The notes beneath the pieces were generated by a model. The model ran no database searches. It was not told where the DNA came from and saw only the letters and a list, made by a program, of their open reading frames with translations. This document shows positions 6,839 to 12,849 of a DNA stretch of 12,849 bases, in pieces. Position 1 is the stretch's first letter. Each line of letters starts with the position of its first letter. Origin of the DNA: an uncultured Rhodospirillales bacterium (GTDB lineage Bacteria; Pseudomonadota; Alphaproteobacteria; Acetobacterales; Acetobacteraceae). Both the position numbers and the translations under genes were made by a program. Where the stretch lies: positions 1-12,849 of the forward strand of contig CAIVDX010000739.1 in the NCBI GenBank assembly GCA_903904805.1, read 5' to 3'.

Positions 6839-7606
6839 TCAGGCGGAGCGGCGACGGCGGGCCAGTGTGAGGCCGGCGACGCCGGCGGCGAGCAGCACAA
6901 GCGAGCCTGGCTCGGGAATGACACTGCCACCGATGGTGCTGTAGCCATCGATCGACAGAATGCCGATTCCGTCGCTTCCCGAAGGATTGGAAACCGCGAT
7001 TCCTGACACGGTAAACACGTCGCCGGCAGAGCCGGTCACATCGAAGAAGTACCATTCGCCGGTGCGCGTTGGCGTGTTTGCGATCAACCCGCTGTCAGCG
7101 CTGCCGCCGGTGGTCTGCTGAATGCGCAGGTCGCTCGGCGAAATACCAGCATAGTCCGCATTGTCGGTAAAAATCCCAAACGTATAGCTGCCCGCATGGG
7201 TGAATGTGATGGCGACATAATCCTCGATCTGGCCGGTTGTGACGGGGTTAAAATACCGCACGCCACTTCTGATCTGACCGCCGCCGGGATTGTCGATGTT
7301 GAGGTAGCCGGCGTTTCCATTGAACTGGTTGGGCGCCATTTGGGTGATGGAGAGGCCGGTCGGCACGGAGAGAAGGGCCCCGATGCTGCTGCCCATGACA
7401 TCATAGCCCTGCGACCCATACACATTGCTGCCATCGATCTGCAGGGTTTTCGTGGCGGAGGCGGTCCGCCACGCGGTGGCGTTCTGGGTGTCGCTGCCCA
7501 GATAGGTGACGGACCCGGCCAGGGCCGATGACGGGTGAGCCAAGACATTCAGCCCTGCCGACGCAAGGGCGAGCACGACGGCCAACAGAGTCGCATTGCG
7601 AGTCAT
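6839..7606 (-). CDS. PEP-CTERM sorting domain-containing protein
   Basis: A 255-residue exported protein. Residues 1-31 are a signal peptide (hydrophobic core ATLLAVVLALASAGL, likely cut after ALA). The body (about 32-225) is rich in Gly, Ser, Thr and aromatic residues, with many predicted beta strands and no Cys; I do not recognise a named domain. The tail is VIPEPGSL from residue 229, a hydrophobic stretch, then ARRRRSA: the tripartite PEP-CTERM signal. Such tails are recognised by an exosortase (EpsH/XrtA family) in the inner membrane, and the proteins are usually tied to exopolysaccharide-producing cells. AAGGAGGG (7615-7622) is a strong ribosome-binding site eight bases before the ATG. 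It follows the truncated gene 7661-8170 by 54 bases on the same strand and may share its transcript. Function beyond surface display is unknown. Confidence 0.88.
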   Translation of the reverse strand: MTRNATLLAVVLALASAGLNVLAHPSSALAGSVTYLGSDTQNATAWRTASATKTLQIDGSNVYGSQGYDVMGSSIGALLSVPTGLSITQMAPNQFNGNAGYLNIDNPGGGQIRSGVRYFNPVTTGQIEDYVAITFTHAGSYTFGIFTDNADYAGISPSDLRIQQTTGGSADSGLIANTPTRTGEWYFFDVTGSAGDVFTVSGIAVSNPSGSDGIGILSIDGYSTIGGSVIPEPGSLVLLAAGVAGLTLARRRRSA

Positions 7607-7614
7607 CTCACCAA

Positions 7615-7622
7615 CCCTCCTT
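7615..7622 (-). promoter_or_regulatory. Strong ribosome-binding site of gene 6839-7606
   Basis: On the minus strand AAGGAGGG, nearly the full anti-16S complement, precedes the ATG by eight bases. It is the strongest translation signal in the PEP-CTERM island and fixes the start at 7606. Confidence 0.75.
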
Positions 7623-7627
7623 ACTTC

Positions 7628-7650
7628 GCGGTGTCATCACGGCACACCGC
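7628..7650. repeat. Inverted repeat GCGGTGT-N9-ACACCGC
   Basis: Seven-base perfect arms (7628-7634, 7644-7650) lie in the 54-base spacer between two minus-strand PEP-CTERM genes. The element is just upstream of the ribosome-binding site of the second gene. It may limit transcript read-through or shape the leader. No U tract is present. Confidence 0.4.
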
Positions 7651-7660
7651 CCCGGGCCGT

Positions 7661-8170
7661 TTAGGCTTGGCGACCGCCGCGGCGGCGTGTCAGCGCGAGG
7701 CCGGCGATGCCGGCACCGAGCAGCAGCAGCGAACCGGGCTCCGGCACGTCGACCGAGTCGCTGCTGAGCACCTGCGAGAGCGGCACCGGGTCGGCCGGCA
7801 GCGCCACCGGGGTCGCGATGACGCCCAGCGTGTCGATGCCAAAATGCAGGCCCGCGCCGGTGTGCTGCCGGTCAGCGAAGAACACCTCGATGGTGTGGGT
7901 GCCGGCACTCAGCGTTCCGGTGCTCGGGTGGGCGTCGGACATTCCGTGCACGCCCGGCTCCTGCAACACGAGATTGCCGTCGACATAGAAGAAGGAGTCG
8001 TCGTCGGAGCCCAGGGTGAACTGCACCGACTCGGCGGTGCCGAGCGTGAACGTGCCGCTGAGGATGGCGGTCTCGTAGTAGGAGCTGTCGTTGGATCCGG
8101 GGGAGATGTTCCCGGGGGTGCCGGAGTAATACATGCTGCTTGATCGCGCGGAAGCGACGCAGTTTGTCAT
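7661..8170 (-). CDS. PEP-CTERM protein with fibro-slime/PA14-like domain, 5'-truncated
   Basis: The 169-codon frame has a convincing C-terminal half but no signal peptide. Residues about 25-112 resemble the fibro-slime/PA14-like beta domain: YYETAILSGTFTL, the LGSDDDSFFYVDGNLV block, a VHG turn and LSAGTHTIEVFFADRQ. A linker leads to DVPEPGSLLL from residue 141, a hydrophobic stretch and TRRRGGRQA, an intact PEP-CTERM tail. The N-terminus MTNCVASARSSSMYY has no hydrophobic core, and an in-frame TGA (8179-8177) lies two codons before the ATG. No upstream frame supplies a signal sequence before the divergent gene at 8318. Without export the tail cannot reach an exosortase, so this is probably the remnant of a longer gene, with the break near 8140-8170. 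No good ribosome-binding site precedes the ATG. Confidence 0.7.
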   Translation of the reverse strand: MTNCVASARSSSMYYSGTPGNISPGSNDSSYYETAILSGTFTLGTAESVQFTLGSDDDSFFYVDGNLVLQEPGVHGMSDAHPSTGTLSAGTHTIEVFFADRQHTGAGLHFGIDTLGVIATPVALPADPVPLSQVLSSDSVDVPEPGSLLLLGAGIAGLALTRRRGGRQA

Positions 8171-8234
8171 CGAACGTCAGTGAGGCGCGCGGGTTTGTCG
8201 CCCGACCTGATGACCAATTTGGACATTTTATTTA

Positions 8235-8240
8235 TATAAT
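8235..8240 (+). promoter_or_regulatory. Perfect TATAAT -10 box upstream of gene 8318
   Basis: TATAAT stands in the AT-rich patch 8216-8245. The best upstream element is TGACCA (8211-8216) at 18 bases, a poor -35. Transcription would begin near 8247, leaving a leader of about 70 bases that contains the hairpin at 8270-8307. The strength of the -10 makes a promoter likely; its partner -35 is uncertain. Confidence 0.45.
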
Positions 8241-8269
8241 ACTCTGCTTTTTGGACGTATGAGCAGCCT

Positions 8270-8307
8270 CGTCAGGCGCGACGTGCCGGAAGGCTTGCCG
8301 GCTGACG
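8270..8307 (+). repeat. Leader hairpin, nested stem before gene 8318
   Basis: Outer arms CGTCAG (8270-8275) and CTGACG (8302-8307) enclose inner arms CCGG (8286-8289) and CCGG (8298-8301). The structure ends ten bases before the ATG and could mask the start region of the transcript. No canonical ribosome-binding site is visible there. Confidence 0.35.
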
Positions 8308-8317
8308 CGTCACTTCC

Positions 8318-8926
8318 ATGTTCCATCGGCTGAAAGAGACCATCGTGCGCGCCCTTCGCTGCCTCATCATTGCTGCGGCCCTGTTGCTGGGTCAGGCCCC
8401 CGCCCATGCCGACAGCACCGGCGTGATGGAGATCATCAATGCCGGCTTCGGTGACGGCGCGAGCGTCAGCGGCAGCTTCACCTATAGCTTCAGCGGGACC
8501 AGCCTCACCGCGATCGACGCGATCGACCTGACCTTCTCCGCCGCGCCGACATTCAACGGCTACGTGGCGATGCCCGCGCTGAATTTTCTCTACAACGTGC
8601 CGGGCCAGGCCGACACGATCGCCGATCTGCGCTTCGAGCAGCTGCCGGGGACGCGCTATTACGCGTTCGGCGCCCAATATGTCGCCGAGATCGGCAGCCA
8701 GTCGCCGGGCTTCTCCCTGGTGTTCAGCGACCTTGGCGCGGATGCGGTCGTCGTTGCCGGCGCGCCCGGCGTGCAGAATTTTGTCTCGTCCTATGGCGCG
8801 CTGATGACCAATGTGGGGTTCAGCGTCGATCCGCTGGTGCCGACGATCCCCGAGCCGGGCGCGGCGTTGCTGCTGCTCAGCGGAGCGGTCGGCTTCGGCA
8901 TGATGCGGGCGCGGCGGCGCGGATAG
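8318..8926 (+). CDS. PEP-CTERM sorting domain-containing protein
   Basis: A 202-residue exported protein. A signal peptide covers about residues 1-31 (core CLIIAAALLLGQ, cut after AHA). The body (32-172) is beta-rich and Cys-free after the signal, with SVSGSFTYSFSGTSL and GFSLVFSDLG segments; I do not recognise a named family. The tail is TIPEPGAALL from residue 176, a hydrophobic stretch and MRARRRG, which fits exosortase sorting. The ATG at 8318 lacks a Shine-Dalgarno; GTG at 8345, preceded by GAAAGAG at about six bases, would start at VRALRC and give a more typical 22-residue signal peptide, so the true start is open. It is divergent from the truncated gene 7661-8170 and lies 188 bases before another plus-strand PEP-CTERM gene. 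Confidence 0.85.
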   Translation: MFHRLKETIVRALRCLIIAAALLLGQAPAHADSTGVMEIINAGFGDGASVSGSFTYSFSGTSLTAIDAIDLTFSAAPTFNGYVAMPALNFLYNVPGQADTIADLRFEQLPGTRYYAFGAQYVAEIGSQSPGFSLVFSDLGADAVVVAGAPGVQNFVSSYGALMTNVGFSVDPLVPTIPEPGAALLLLSGAVGFGMMRARRRG

Positions 8927-9012
8927 TTTATTGCCGCAATAGAGACAGATTCTGGCGATTCCTCGTCAATCTCTGAAAAATACAATTTTTTGATTGAGCA
9001 ATGTATTAAATT

Positions 9013-9030
9013 CAGGAATATTGATTCCTG
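9013..9030. promoter_or_regulatory. Palindrome CAGGAAT-ATTG-ATTCCTG, candidate operator
   Basis: Perfect seven-base arms lie in the AT-rich spacer 8927-9114, which holds no gene on either strand. A weak promoter-like pair, TTGAGC (8994-8999) and AATATT (9017-9022) with 17 bases between, would place this palindrome on the -10. An operator role is therefore possible. Another short repeat, TATTG-CCG-CAATA, lies at 8929-8941 right after the stop of the preceding gene. Confidence 0.4.
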
Positions 9031-9074
9031 TCTTTATGGCGAACTGCATGTTTTTAGACGGACGGGCCCTTCCT

Positions 9075-9100
9075 CAGCCAAAGGCTGGTGATTATTTTTT
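9075..9100 (+). terminator. Hairpin with T run before gene 9115, candidate terminator or attenuator
   Basis: CAGCC-AAA-GGCTG (9075-9087) is followed by GTGATTA and then six T residues (9095-9100). The stem is short and the T run starts seven bases late, so this is weak as an intrinsic terminator. Placed directly before the GAAAGG ribosome-binding site of the next gene, it could end transcripts from 8318-8926 or attenuate the following gene. Confidence 0.3.
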
Positions 9101-9114
9101 GAAAGGCTGCCCCA

Positions 9115-9723
9115 GTGCGCTCTTATCTTCCCCACCCCTCCATGCGGGTGCTGCCCTCGCTTGCCCTGGTTGCCATGCTGGCAGCCGGCGCGGCGCCGGC
9201 GCACAGCACCAACCTGATCACCAATCCTGACTTCAGCGGTGCGAGCGCGAGCGCGTGCATCAGCGGCTGGAGCAAGGCCGGCGGCGGCTGGAACTGCGAC
9301 GGCGGCGGCAATACCGGCAATGCGCTGGCCGACACCGGTGCGAGCAGCTGGATCTCGGTCGGCGATTCGAATGTCGGCCTGTCGCAGACCTTCCTGGACG
9401 TCGCGGGCACCACCTACGCGGTGTCGGCCTGGGTCGTGGGCGACCAGTCCAACGGCTATCTGGCGATCGATGGCACCCCGCTTGCCACTTTCGGCAACGC
9501 GCAGGCGACCACCAATCTGCCCTGGACCGAGCTCACCGGCAGCTTTGTCGGCACCGGCAGCGACACCATCAAGCTGTTTGTCGGCAATGATCCAGGCACG
9601 GCCTCGTTCACCGCGGTGTCGGTCGATCTGCCGCCGATCGTGCCGGAGCCGGCGAGCTTTGCCGTGCTCGGCCTCGGCCTGGTCGGGCTGGCCGCGCTGC
9701 GTCGTCGCGCGGTGACGGTCTAG
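9115..9723 (+). CDS. PEP-CTERM sorting domain-containing protein, jelly-roll-like body
   Basis: A 202-residue exported protein. GTG at 9115 is chosen because GAAAGG precedes it by eight bases; the in-frame ATG at 9142 has no such site. The signal peptide spans about residues 1-31 (core SLALVAMLAAGAAPAHS). The body opens with NLITNPDFSG and continues as a carbohydrate-binding-like jelly roll (GWSKAGGGWNCDG, LSQTFLDVAGTTYAVSAWVVG, DTIKLFVGNDPG). This resembles in layout the broken gene 5919-6611, which opens NLVQNGTF. Two Cys (in ACISGW and WNCDGG) could form a disulfide. The tail is IVPEPASFAV from residue 175, a hydrophobic stretch and LRRRAVTV. The stop overlaps that of the convergent gene by four bases. 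Glycan binding is inferred from fold style only. Confidence 0.87.
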   Translation: MRSYLPHPSMRVLPSLALVAMLAAGAAPAHSTNLITNPDFSGASASACISGWSKAGGGWNCDGGGNTGNALADTGASSWISVGDSNVGLSQTFLDVAGTTYAVSAWVVGDQSNGYLAIDGTPLATFGNAQATTNLPWTELTGSFVGTGSDTIKLFVGNDPGTASFTAVSVDLPPIVPEPASFAVLGLGLVGLAALRRRAVTV

Positions 9724-10688
9724 CCGGCCGGCACACCCCGTCGGCGCAGGCGGCACAGGGCGACCAGAGCGGTCGCCAGCACCGCCAGCGCCGGCGGCTC
9801 GGGCACCGCCACGGAGAGCGAGAAGCCGTAGCTGACGCCTTGATAGACGGTCAGCACATCGGATGTGACCGCGCCGGCGGCGTTGGTGTCGAAGCTGACG
9901 GTGGCCAGCAGCGCGATGGCGCGGAAGGCGGCATCGGGCCAGGGGCCGGCCGGGGCATCGTAGAAAAAATCAGTGCTGAGGCTGATGGCGTCCAGAACAT
10001 TGCCGTTCAGACGGGTGCCGTACTGGAACGGGTAGATCGGGTCGCAATAGGCGCCCGAGCTGGTGGTGGGGCCGAAGCTGGAGGGCGTGGTGTTGTTCGC
10101 GCCGGGCGATTGGCCGGGAAGGGCGGTGCAGGCGTTGGTGAAGGCGCCATTGCTGCCGCTCGAGCCGCTGGAGAAGCTGTAGGTGTCGAGCGAGACCTGC
10201 GGGCTGGCGACCAGGCCGAGGGCGGGGGTGTAGTTGGCGACCAGGCCCTGCGCCCAGACCAGCTGATTCAGAGAGGGCTCATCGCCGGTGGGGCTGTAGT
10301 TGGCGATGCTGATGATGATGTCGCCCAGGCCCCCGACATTGGTGCCCAGGCCACCATTGATCGACACTGACAGGTTCAACGGCAGGACGCCGCCATTCAC
10401 CAGTGTCCAGCTGTCACCATGGGCGTTGTTCCAGTTGGTGAAGGCGGTGGTGAAGCTGTCGGTGGCGGGGTTCAGCCCGTCGATGCTGCCGGAGATGAAG
10501 CCGGTGTTGGCACCGACGATGGAGGGGTTGAGATAGACGGTGTTGCTGCAGGTGATGCCGGCGCTGCAGCTGGCTTCGGTGAAGGTCGCGCTCTGCACGG
10601 TGGCGTGGGACGGCGCCGCCCAGGCCAGACCGGCCAACAGGCCGGCGGTTACGCGCACGGCGAGGATGGGCTTGGCGACATCGCGCAT
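9720..10688 (-). CDS. PEP-CTERM sorting domain-containing protein, largest of the island
   Basis: A 322-residue exported protein. The signal peptide runs to about residue 29 (core VTAGLLAGLAWAAPSHA). The body is Gly/Ser/Asn-rich with predicted beta structure and four Cys outside the tail (41 and 47 in SCSAGITCSN, then NACTAL and AYCDPIYP) that could pair after export. I do not recognise a named domain. The tail is VAVPEPPALA from residue 293, a hydrophobic stretch that unusually contains Cys (VALCRLRRR), then GVPAG. GGAGAG lies six bases before the ATG at 10688, supporting the start. The gene is convergent with 9115-9723, overlapping by four bases, and lies 94 bases downstream of ubiG on the same strand. 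No clear promoter is seen upstream, so read-through from ubiG is possible. Confidence 0.87.
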   Translation of the reverse strand: MRDVAKPILAVRVTAGLLAGLAWAAPSHATVQSATFTEASCSAGITCSNTVYLNPSIVGANTGFISGSIDGLNPATDSFTTAFTNWNNAHGDSWTLVNGGVLPLNLSVSINGGLGTNVGGLGDIIISIANYSPTGDEPSLNQLVWAQGLVANYTPALGLVASPQVSLDTYSFSSGSSGSNGAFTNACTALPGQSPGANNTTPSSFGPTTSSGAYCDPIYPFQYGTRLNGNVLDAISLSTDFFYDAPAGPWPDAAFRAIALLATVSFDTNAAGAVTSDVLTVYQGVSYGFSLSVAVPEPPALAVLATALVALCRLRRRGVPAG

Positions 10689-10736
10689 GAGGAACTCTCC
10701 GGCTGTAGTTTGACCGGATAAGGTTGCGGGTTGCTT

Positions 10737-10760
10737 TTCCGCAAGATGGGCGTGGCGGAA
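10737..10760 (-). terminator. Weak hairpin after ubiG
   Basis: TTCCGC and GCGGAA arms (10737-10742, 10755-10760) with a 12-base loop begin 22 bases past the ubiG stop on the minus strand. No T run follows in the direction of ubiG transcription. If it works at all, it would only partly separate ubiG from the PEP-CTERM gene behind it. Confidence 0.25.
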
Positions 10761-10782
10761 TCGCCGTCTGGGCGCCGCCCGG

Positions 10783-11550
10783 TCAGTTCTCCAGCCGGGC
10801 GATATAGTTCACCGCGAGGCTGCCGCCAGTGCGCCAGCCTGATCCGGCCGGGTTCAGGCCGGTGGTGTCCGCCAGGCGCAGCCCCGCCGCGCGGCCCAGC
10901 GCCGCCAGTTCGGCCGGCGCGATGAAGGCGCGCCATTGATGGGTGCCGACCGGCAGCATGCGCGCGACATATTCGGCGCCGAAGATCGCCACCAGCCAGG
11001 CGCGACGGGTGCGGTTCAGCGTGGAGACATAAAGTTGCCCGCCGGGGGCGAGCAGGCTGGCGAGGGTGCGCAGAAACGCACCGGGGTCGGGGATGTGCTC
11101 GATCAGTTCGAGCGCGGTGATCACCATGAAGCGGCGGCCTTCGGCGAGCAGCTCCTCGGCGCGGGCGTGGCGGTAGCCGAGTGTCAGCCCCTGCCCTTCG
11201 GCATGTTCGGTGGCGACCGCGACGAGTTCCTCGGCGGCGTCCACCCCGAGCACCGGGAAGCCGCGGCGGGCCAGAGCCTCGGCGGCGAGGCCGGCGCCGC
11301 AGCCAATGTCGAGAATCTCCGGTTTGGCGTCGGCGCCGAAGCGGGCGGCGATGGCCTGGGTGATCCAGCCAATGCGGGCGGGGTTCATCGCATGCAGCGG
11401 CGCCATCGGGCCGGCGGGGTTCCACCATTGCGCCGCCAGCGCGTTGAAGCGGGCGATTTCCGCCGCCGCCAAGGTTGCGTCGTCGAGGCGGGCGTCGCCC
11501 GATGTCGCGTCATCTGTGATGGGTGCATCGCCGCCGTTCTTGTGCCGCAT
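10783..11550 (-). CDS. ubiG: Ubiquinone biosynthesis O-methyltransferase UbiG
   Basis: A 255-residue SAM-dependent methyltransferase that performs both O-methylations of the ubiquinone ring (on the 3-demethylubiquinone and the earlier catechol-type intermediates). The family-specific N-terminal block is RFNALAAQWWNPAGPMAPLH (residues 34-53) followed by MNPARIGWI. SAM-binding motif I is LDIGCGAGLAAEALA (80-94), with acidic Asp104 in LGVDAAEE. Later blocks are ALELIEHIPDP (146-156) and the C-terminal STLNRTRRAWL and GTHQW segments. Length is close to the usual 240-250. ATG 11550 is preferred because AGGAGG stands eight bases upstream and the N-terminus then aligns; a longer frame from 11784 would run into the lysC start. 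Divergent from lysC, an arrangement I know from related alphaproteobacteria. Confidence 0.95.
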   Translation of the reverse strand: MRHKNGGDAPITDDATSGDARLDDATLAAAEIARFNALAAQWWNPAGPMAPLHAMNPARIGWITQAIAARFGADAKPEILDIGCGAGLAAEALARRGFPVLGVDAAEELVAVATEHAEGQGLTLGYRHARAEELLAEGRRFMVITALELIEHIPDPGAFLRTLASLLAPGGQLYVSTLNRTRRAWLVAIFGAEYVARMLPVGTHQWRAFIAPAELAALGRAAGLRLADTTGLNPAGSGWRTGGSLAVNYIARLEN

Positions 11551-11713
11551 GTTGCCTGCCTCCTGCCGCACCGGTATGTGGTCGCCCGCGCCGGCGCACA
11601 AGTCGGCATTGCAAGAACGCCTCCGCGCCTGTCGCTCGCGCAGCCTGATGGTTCGCGGCACGATGGGATGCAGCATGACGGGACGCGCGGGGCGCCTGAC
11701 GGAGTAGGTTTTT
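11551..11713. other. Divergent ubiG-lysC spacer without gene
   Basis: These 163 GC-rich bases must hold the starts of both transcripts. On the minus strand TTGTGC with CATACC 17 bases later is a weak promoter candidate for ubiG. I see no convincing plus-strand promoter and no lysine-riboswitch-like structure. Only the ribosome-binding sites (AGGAGG for ubiG, GGAG at 11701-11704 for lysC) are clear. Confidence 0.5.
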
Positions 11714-12849
11714 ATGGCGCGCATCGTGATGAAGTTCGGCGGCACCTCCGTCGCCGACCTCGATCGCATCCGCAACGTGGCCAATATTGTTCAGCGCGAG
11801 GTGCGCGCGGGCAACGAGGTCGCCGTTGTCGTCTCGGCGATGGCCGGCACCACCAATCAGCTGGTGGGCTGGTGCCAGCAGCTGTCGCCGTTGCATGACC
11901 AGGCCGAATATGACGCGGTGGTGGCGACCGGCGTGCAGGTGACGACCGGGCTGCTGGCGATCGCGCTGCAGGTGATCGGGCAGAAGGCGCGCTCCTGGGC
12001 GGGCTGGCAGGTGCCGATCCGTACGGATTCGTCGCATGGGCGCGCGCGCATCGACACGATTGACGGGGCGGCGATGCTGGCCGCGATGCAATCGGGCGAG
12101 ATCCCGGTGGTGGCCGGCTTCCAGGGCATCGGCCCGGACGGGCGCATCACCACGCTGGGCCGCGGCGGGTCGGATACCTCGGCGGTGGCGTTGGCGGCGG
12201 CGCTGAAGGCGGATCGCTGCGACATCTATACCGATGTTGACGGGGTCTATACGACGGACCCGCGCATCGTGGCGAAGGCCCGCAAGCTCGAGCGCATCGC
12301 CTATGAGGAGATGCTGGAACTCGCCTCGGTGGGGGCGAAGGTGCTGCAGACGCGCAGTGTCGAGCTGGCGATGAAGGAACGGGTGCGGGTGCAGGTGCTG
12401 TCGAGCTTCGCCGACCGGCCTGGCACTCTTGTCGTGGACGAGGATGAGATCGTGGAAAAAGAAGCAGTCGCCGGCATCGCCTATTCGCGGGACGAGGCCA
12501 AGCTGACCATCCGCCGCGTGCCGGACCGGCCCGGCGTGGCCGCGGCGGTGTTCGTGCCGCTGTCGGCGCAGAACATCAATGTGGACATGATCGTGCAGAA
12601 CCTGGCCGCCGATGGCACGACGGACATGACCTTCACCGTGGGGCGGGCCGATCTGCCGCGCGCGCAGGCGGCGATCTCCGCGCTGCATGACGAGATCGGG
12701 TTTGCCGAGGTGCTGGTGGATTCCGATGTGGCGAAGATCTCCATCGTGGGTGTGGGCATGCGCAGCCATGCCGGCATCGCCGGGACGATGTTTCGCGTGC
12801 TCGCCGAGAAGGGCATCAACATCCAGGTGATCTCCACCAGCGAGATCAA
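11714..12849 (+). CDS. lysC: Aspartate kinase, 3' end outside window
   Basis: Cytoplasmic enzyme that phosphorylates aspartate, opening the pathway to Lys, Met, Thr and diaminopimelate. The visible 378 codons read openly to the right edge; about 25-30 residues are missing by family length. The kinase domain (about 1-245) has KFGGTS (7-12), VSAMAGTTNQL (40-50), GFQGIGPDGRITTLGRGGSDTSA with the nucleotide/aspartate loop GRGGSDTSA (149-157), YTDVDGVYTTDPRI (172-185) and EEMLELASVGAKVLQTRSVE. Two ACT domains follow, beginning near residues 264 and 343, as in the feedback-regulated LysC class. GGAG stands nine bases before the ATG. One oddity: residue 74 is Val in VATGVQVT, where most relatives have Glu (GEQV/GERI), a residue that contacts substrate aspartate. 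All other motifs are intact, so the gene is probably expressed. Confidence 0.94.
   Translation, partial: MARIVMKFGGTSVADLDRIRNVANIVQREVRAGNEVAVVVSAMAGTTNQLVGWCQQLSPLHDQAEYDAVVATGVQVTTGLLAIALQVIGQKARSWAGWQVPIRTDSSHGRARIDTIDGAAMLAAMQSGEIPVVAGFQGIGPDGRITTLGRGGSDTSAVALAAALKADRCDIYTDVDGVYTTDPRIVAKARKLERIAYEEMLELASVGAKVLQTRSVELAMKERVRVQVLSSFADRPGTLVVDEDEIVEKEAVAGIAYSRDEAKLTIRRVPDRPGVAAAVFVPLSAQNINVDMIVQNLAADGTTDMTFTVGRADLPRAQAAISALHDEIGFAEVLVDSDVAKISIVGVGMRSHAGIAGTMFRVLAEKGINIQVISTSEI

Noticed and set aside
11551..11713. Lysine riboswitch before lysC
   Set aside because: The spacer is too short and shows none of the expected conserved junction elements. Such riboswitches are also not usual in alphaproteobacteria.
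10783..11784. Longer 333-codon version of ubiG
   Set aside because: The extra 78 residues match nothing in the family, overlap the lysC start, and ignore the AGGAGG site that fits ATG 11550.
11510..12769. Long minus-strand frame opposite lysC
   Set aside because: It is a shadow of lysC, whose motifs are unmistakable on the plus strand.

Overview
This window most likely comes from a high-GC alphaproteobacterium, probably in the Acetobacteraceae/Rhodospirillales. That placement is an inference. It rests on the strong GC bias at third codon positions, the order ilvE / petP-like MarR regulator / petR-like response regulator / sensor kinase, the divergent ubiG-lysC pair, and an A/T-rich hairpin after the kinase that resembles intergenic elements I associate with that family.

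Layout. Positions 1-3393 are housekeeping and regulatory genes. A branched-chain aminotransferase (ilvE, minus strand, cut by the left edge) is divergent from a tightly packed plus-strand operon of a MarR-type regulator, an OmpR-type response regulator and an EnvZ-type sensor kinase. The gene junctions in that operon are 5 and 2 bases. The 91-base divergent spacer holds a convincing minus-strand promoter with a palindrome over its -35 and spacer. Positions 3394-5937 hold an aromatic-acid/H+ symporter-type MFS transporter with its own predicted promoter, followed by a secreted catalase-related haem peroxidase.

Positions 5919-10688 form an island of six PEP-CTERM (exosortase-sorted) surface-protein genes on both strands. 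One is broken by an in-frame TAG. Another has lost its signal peptide and N-terminal part. The other four look intact, each with a signal peptide, a beta-rich body and a PEP-hydrophobic-Arg tail. No exosortase, EpsH-type or glycosyltransferase gene is in the window, so sorting would need an exosortase encoded elsewhere. The spacers inside the island are AT-rich and contain several inverted repeats.

Positions 10783-12849 return to core metabolism: ubiG (ubiquinone O-methyltransferase, minus) and divergent lysC (aspartate kinase, plus, cut by the right edge). The LysC sequence has Val at residue 74, where aspartate kinases normally have a substrate-contacting Glu.

The regulatory operon probably senses an envelope or redox signal. 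The island appears to supply exported, cell-surface or matrix proteins, and two of its six genes show decay. I saw no tRNA, rRNA, CRISPR array, transposase or integrase. No gene-free stretch exceeds 300 bases; the longest is 227 bases (6612-6838).
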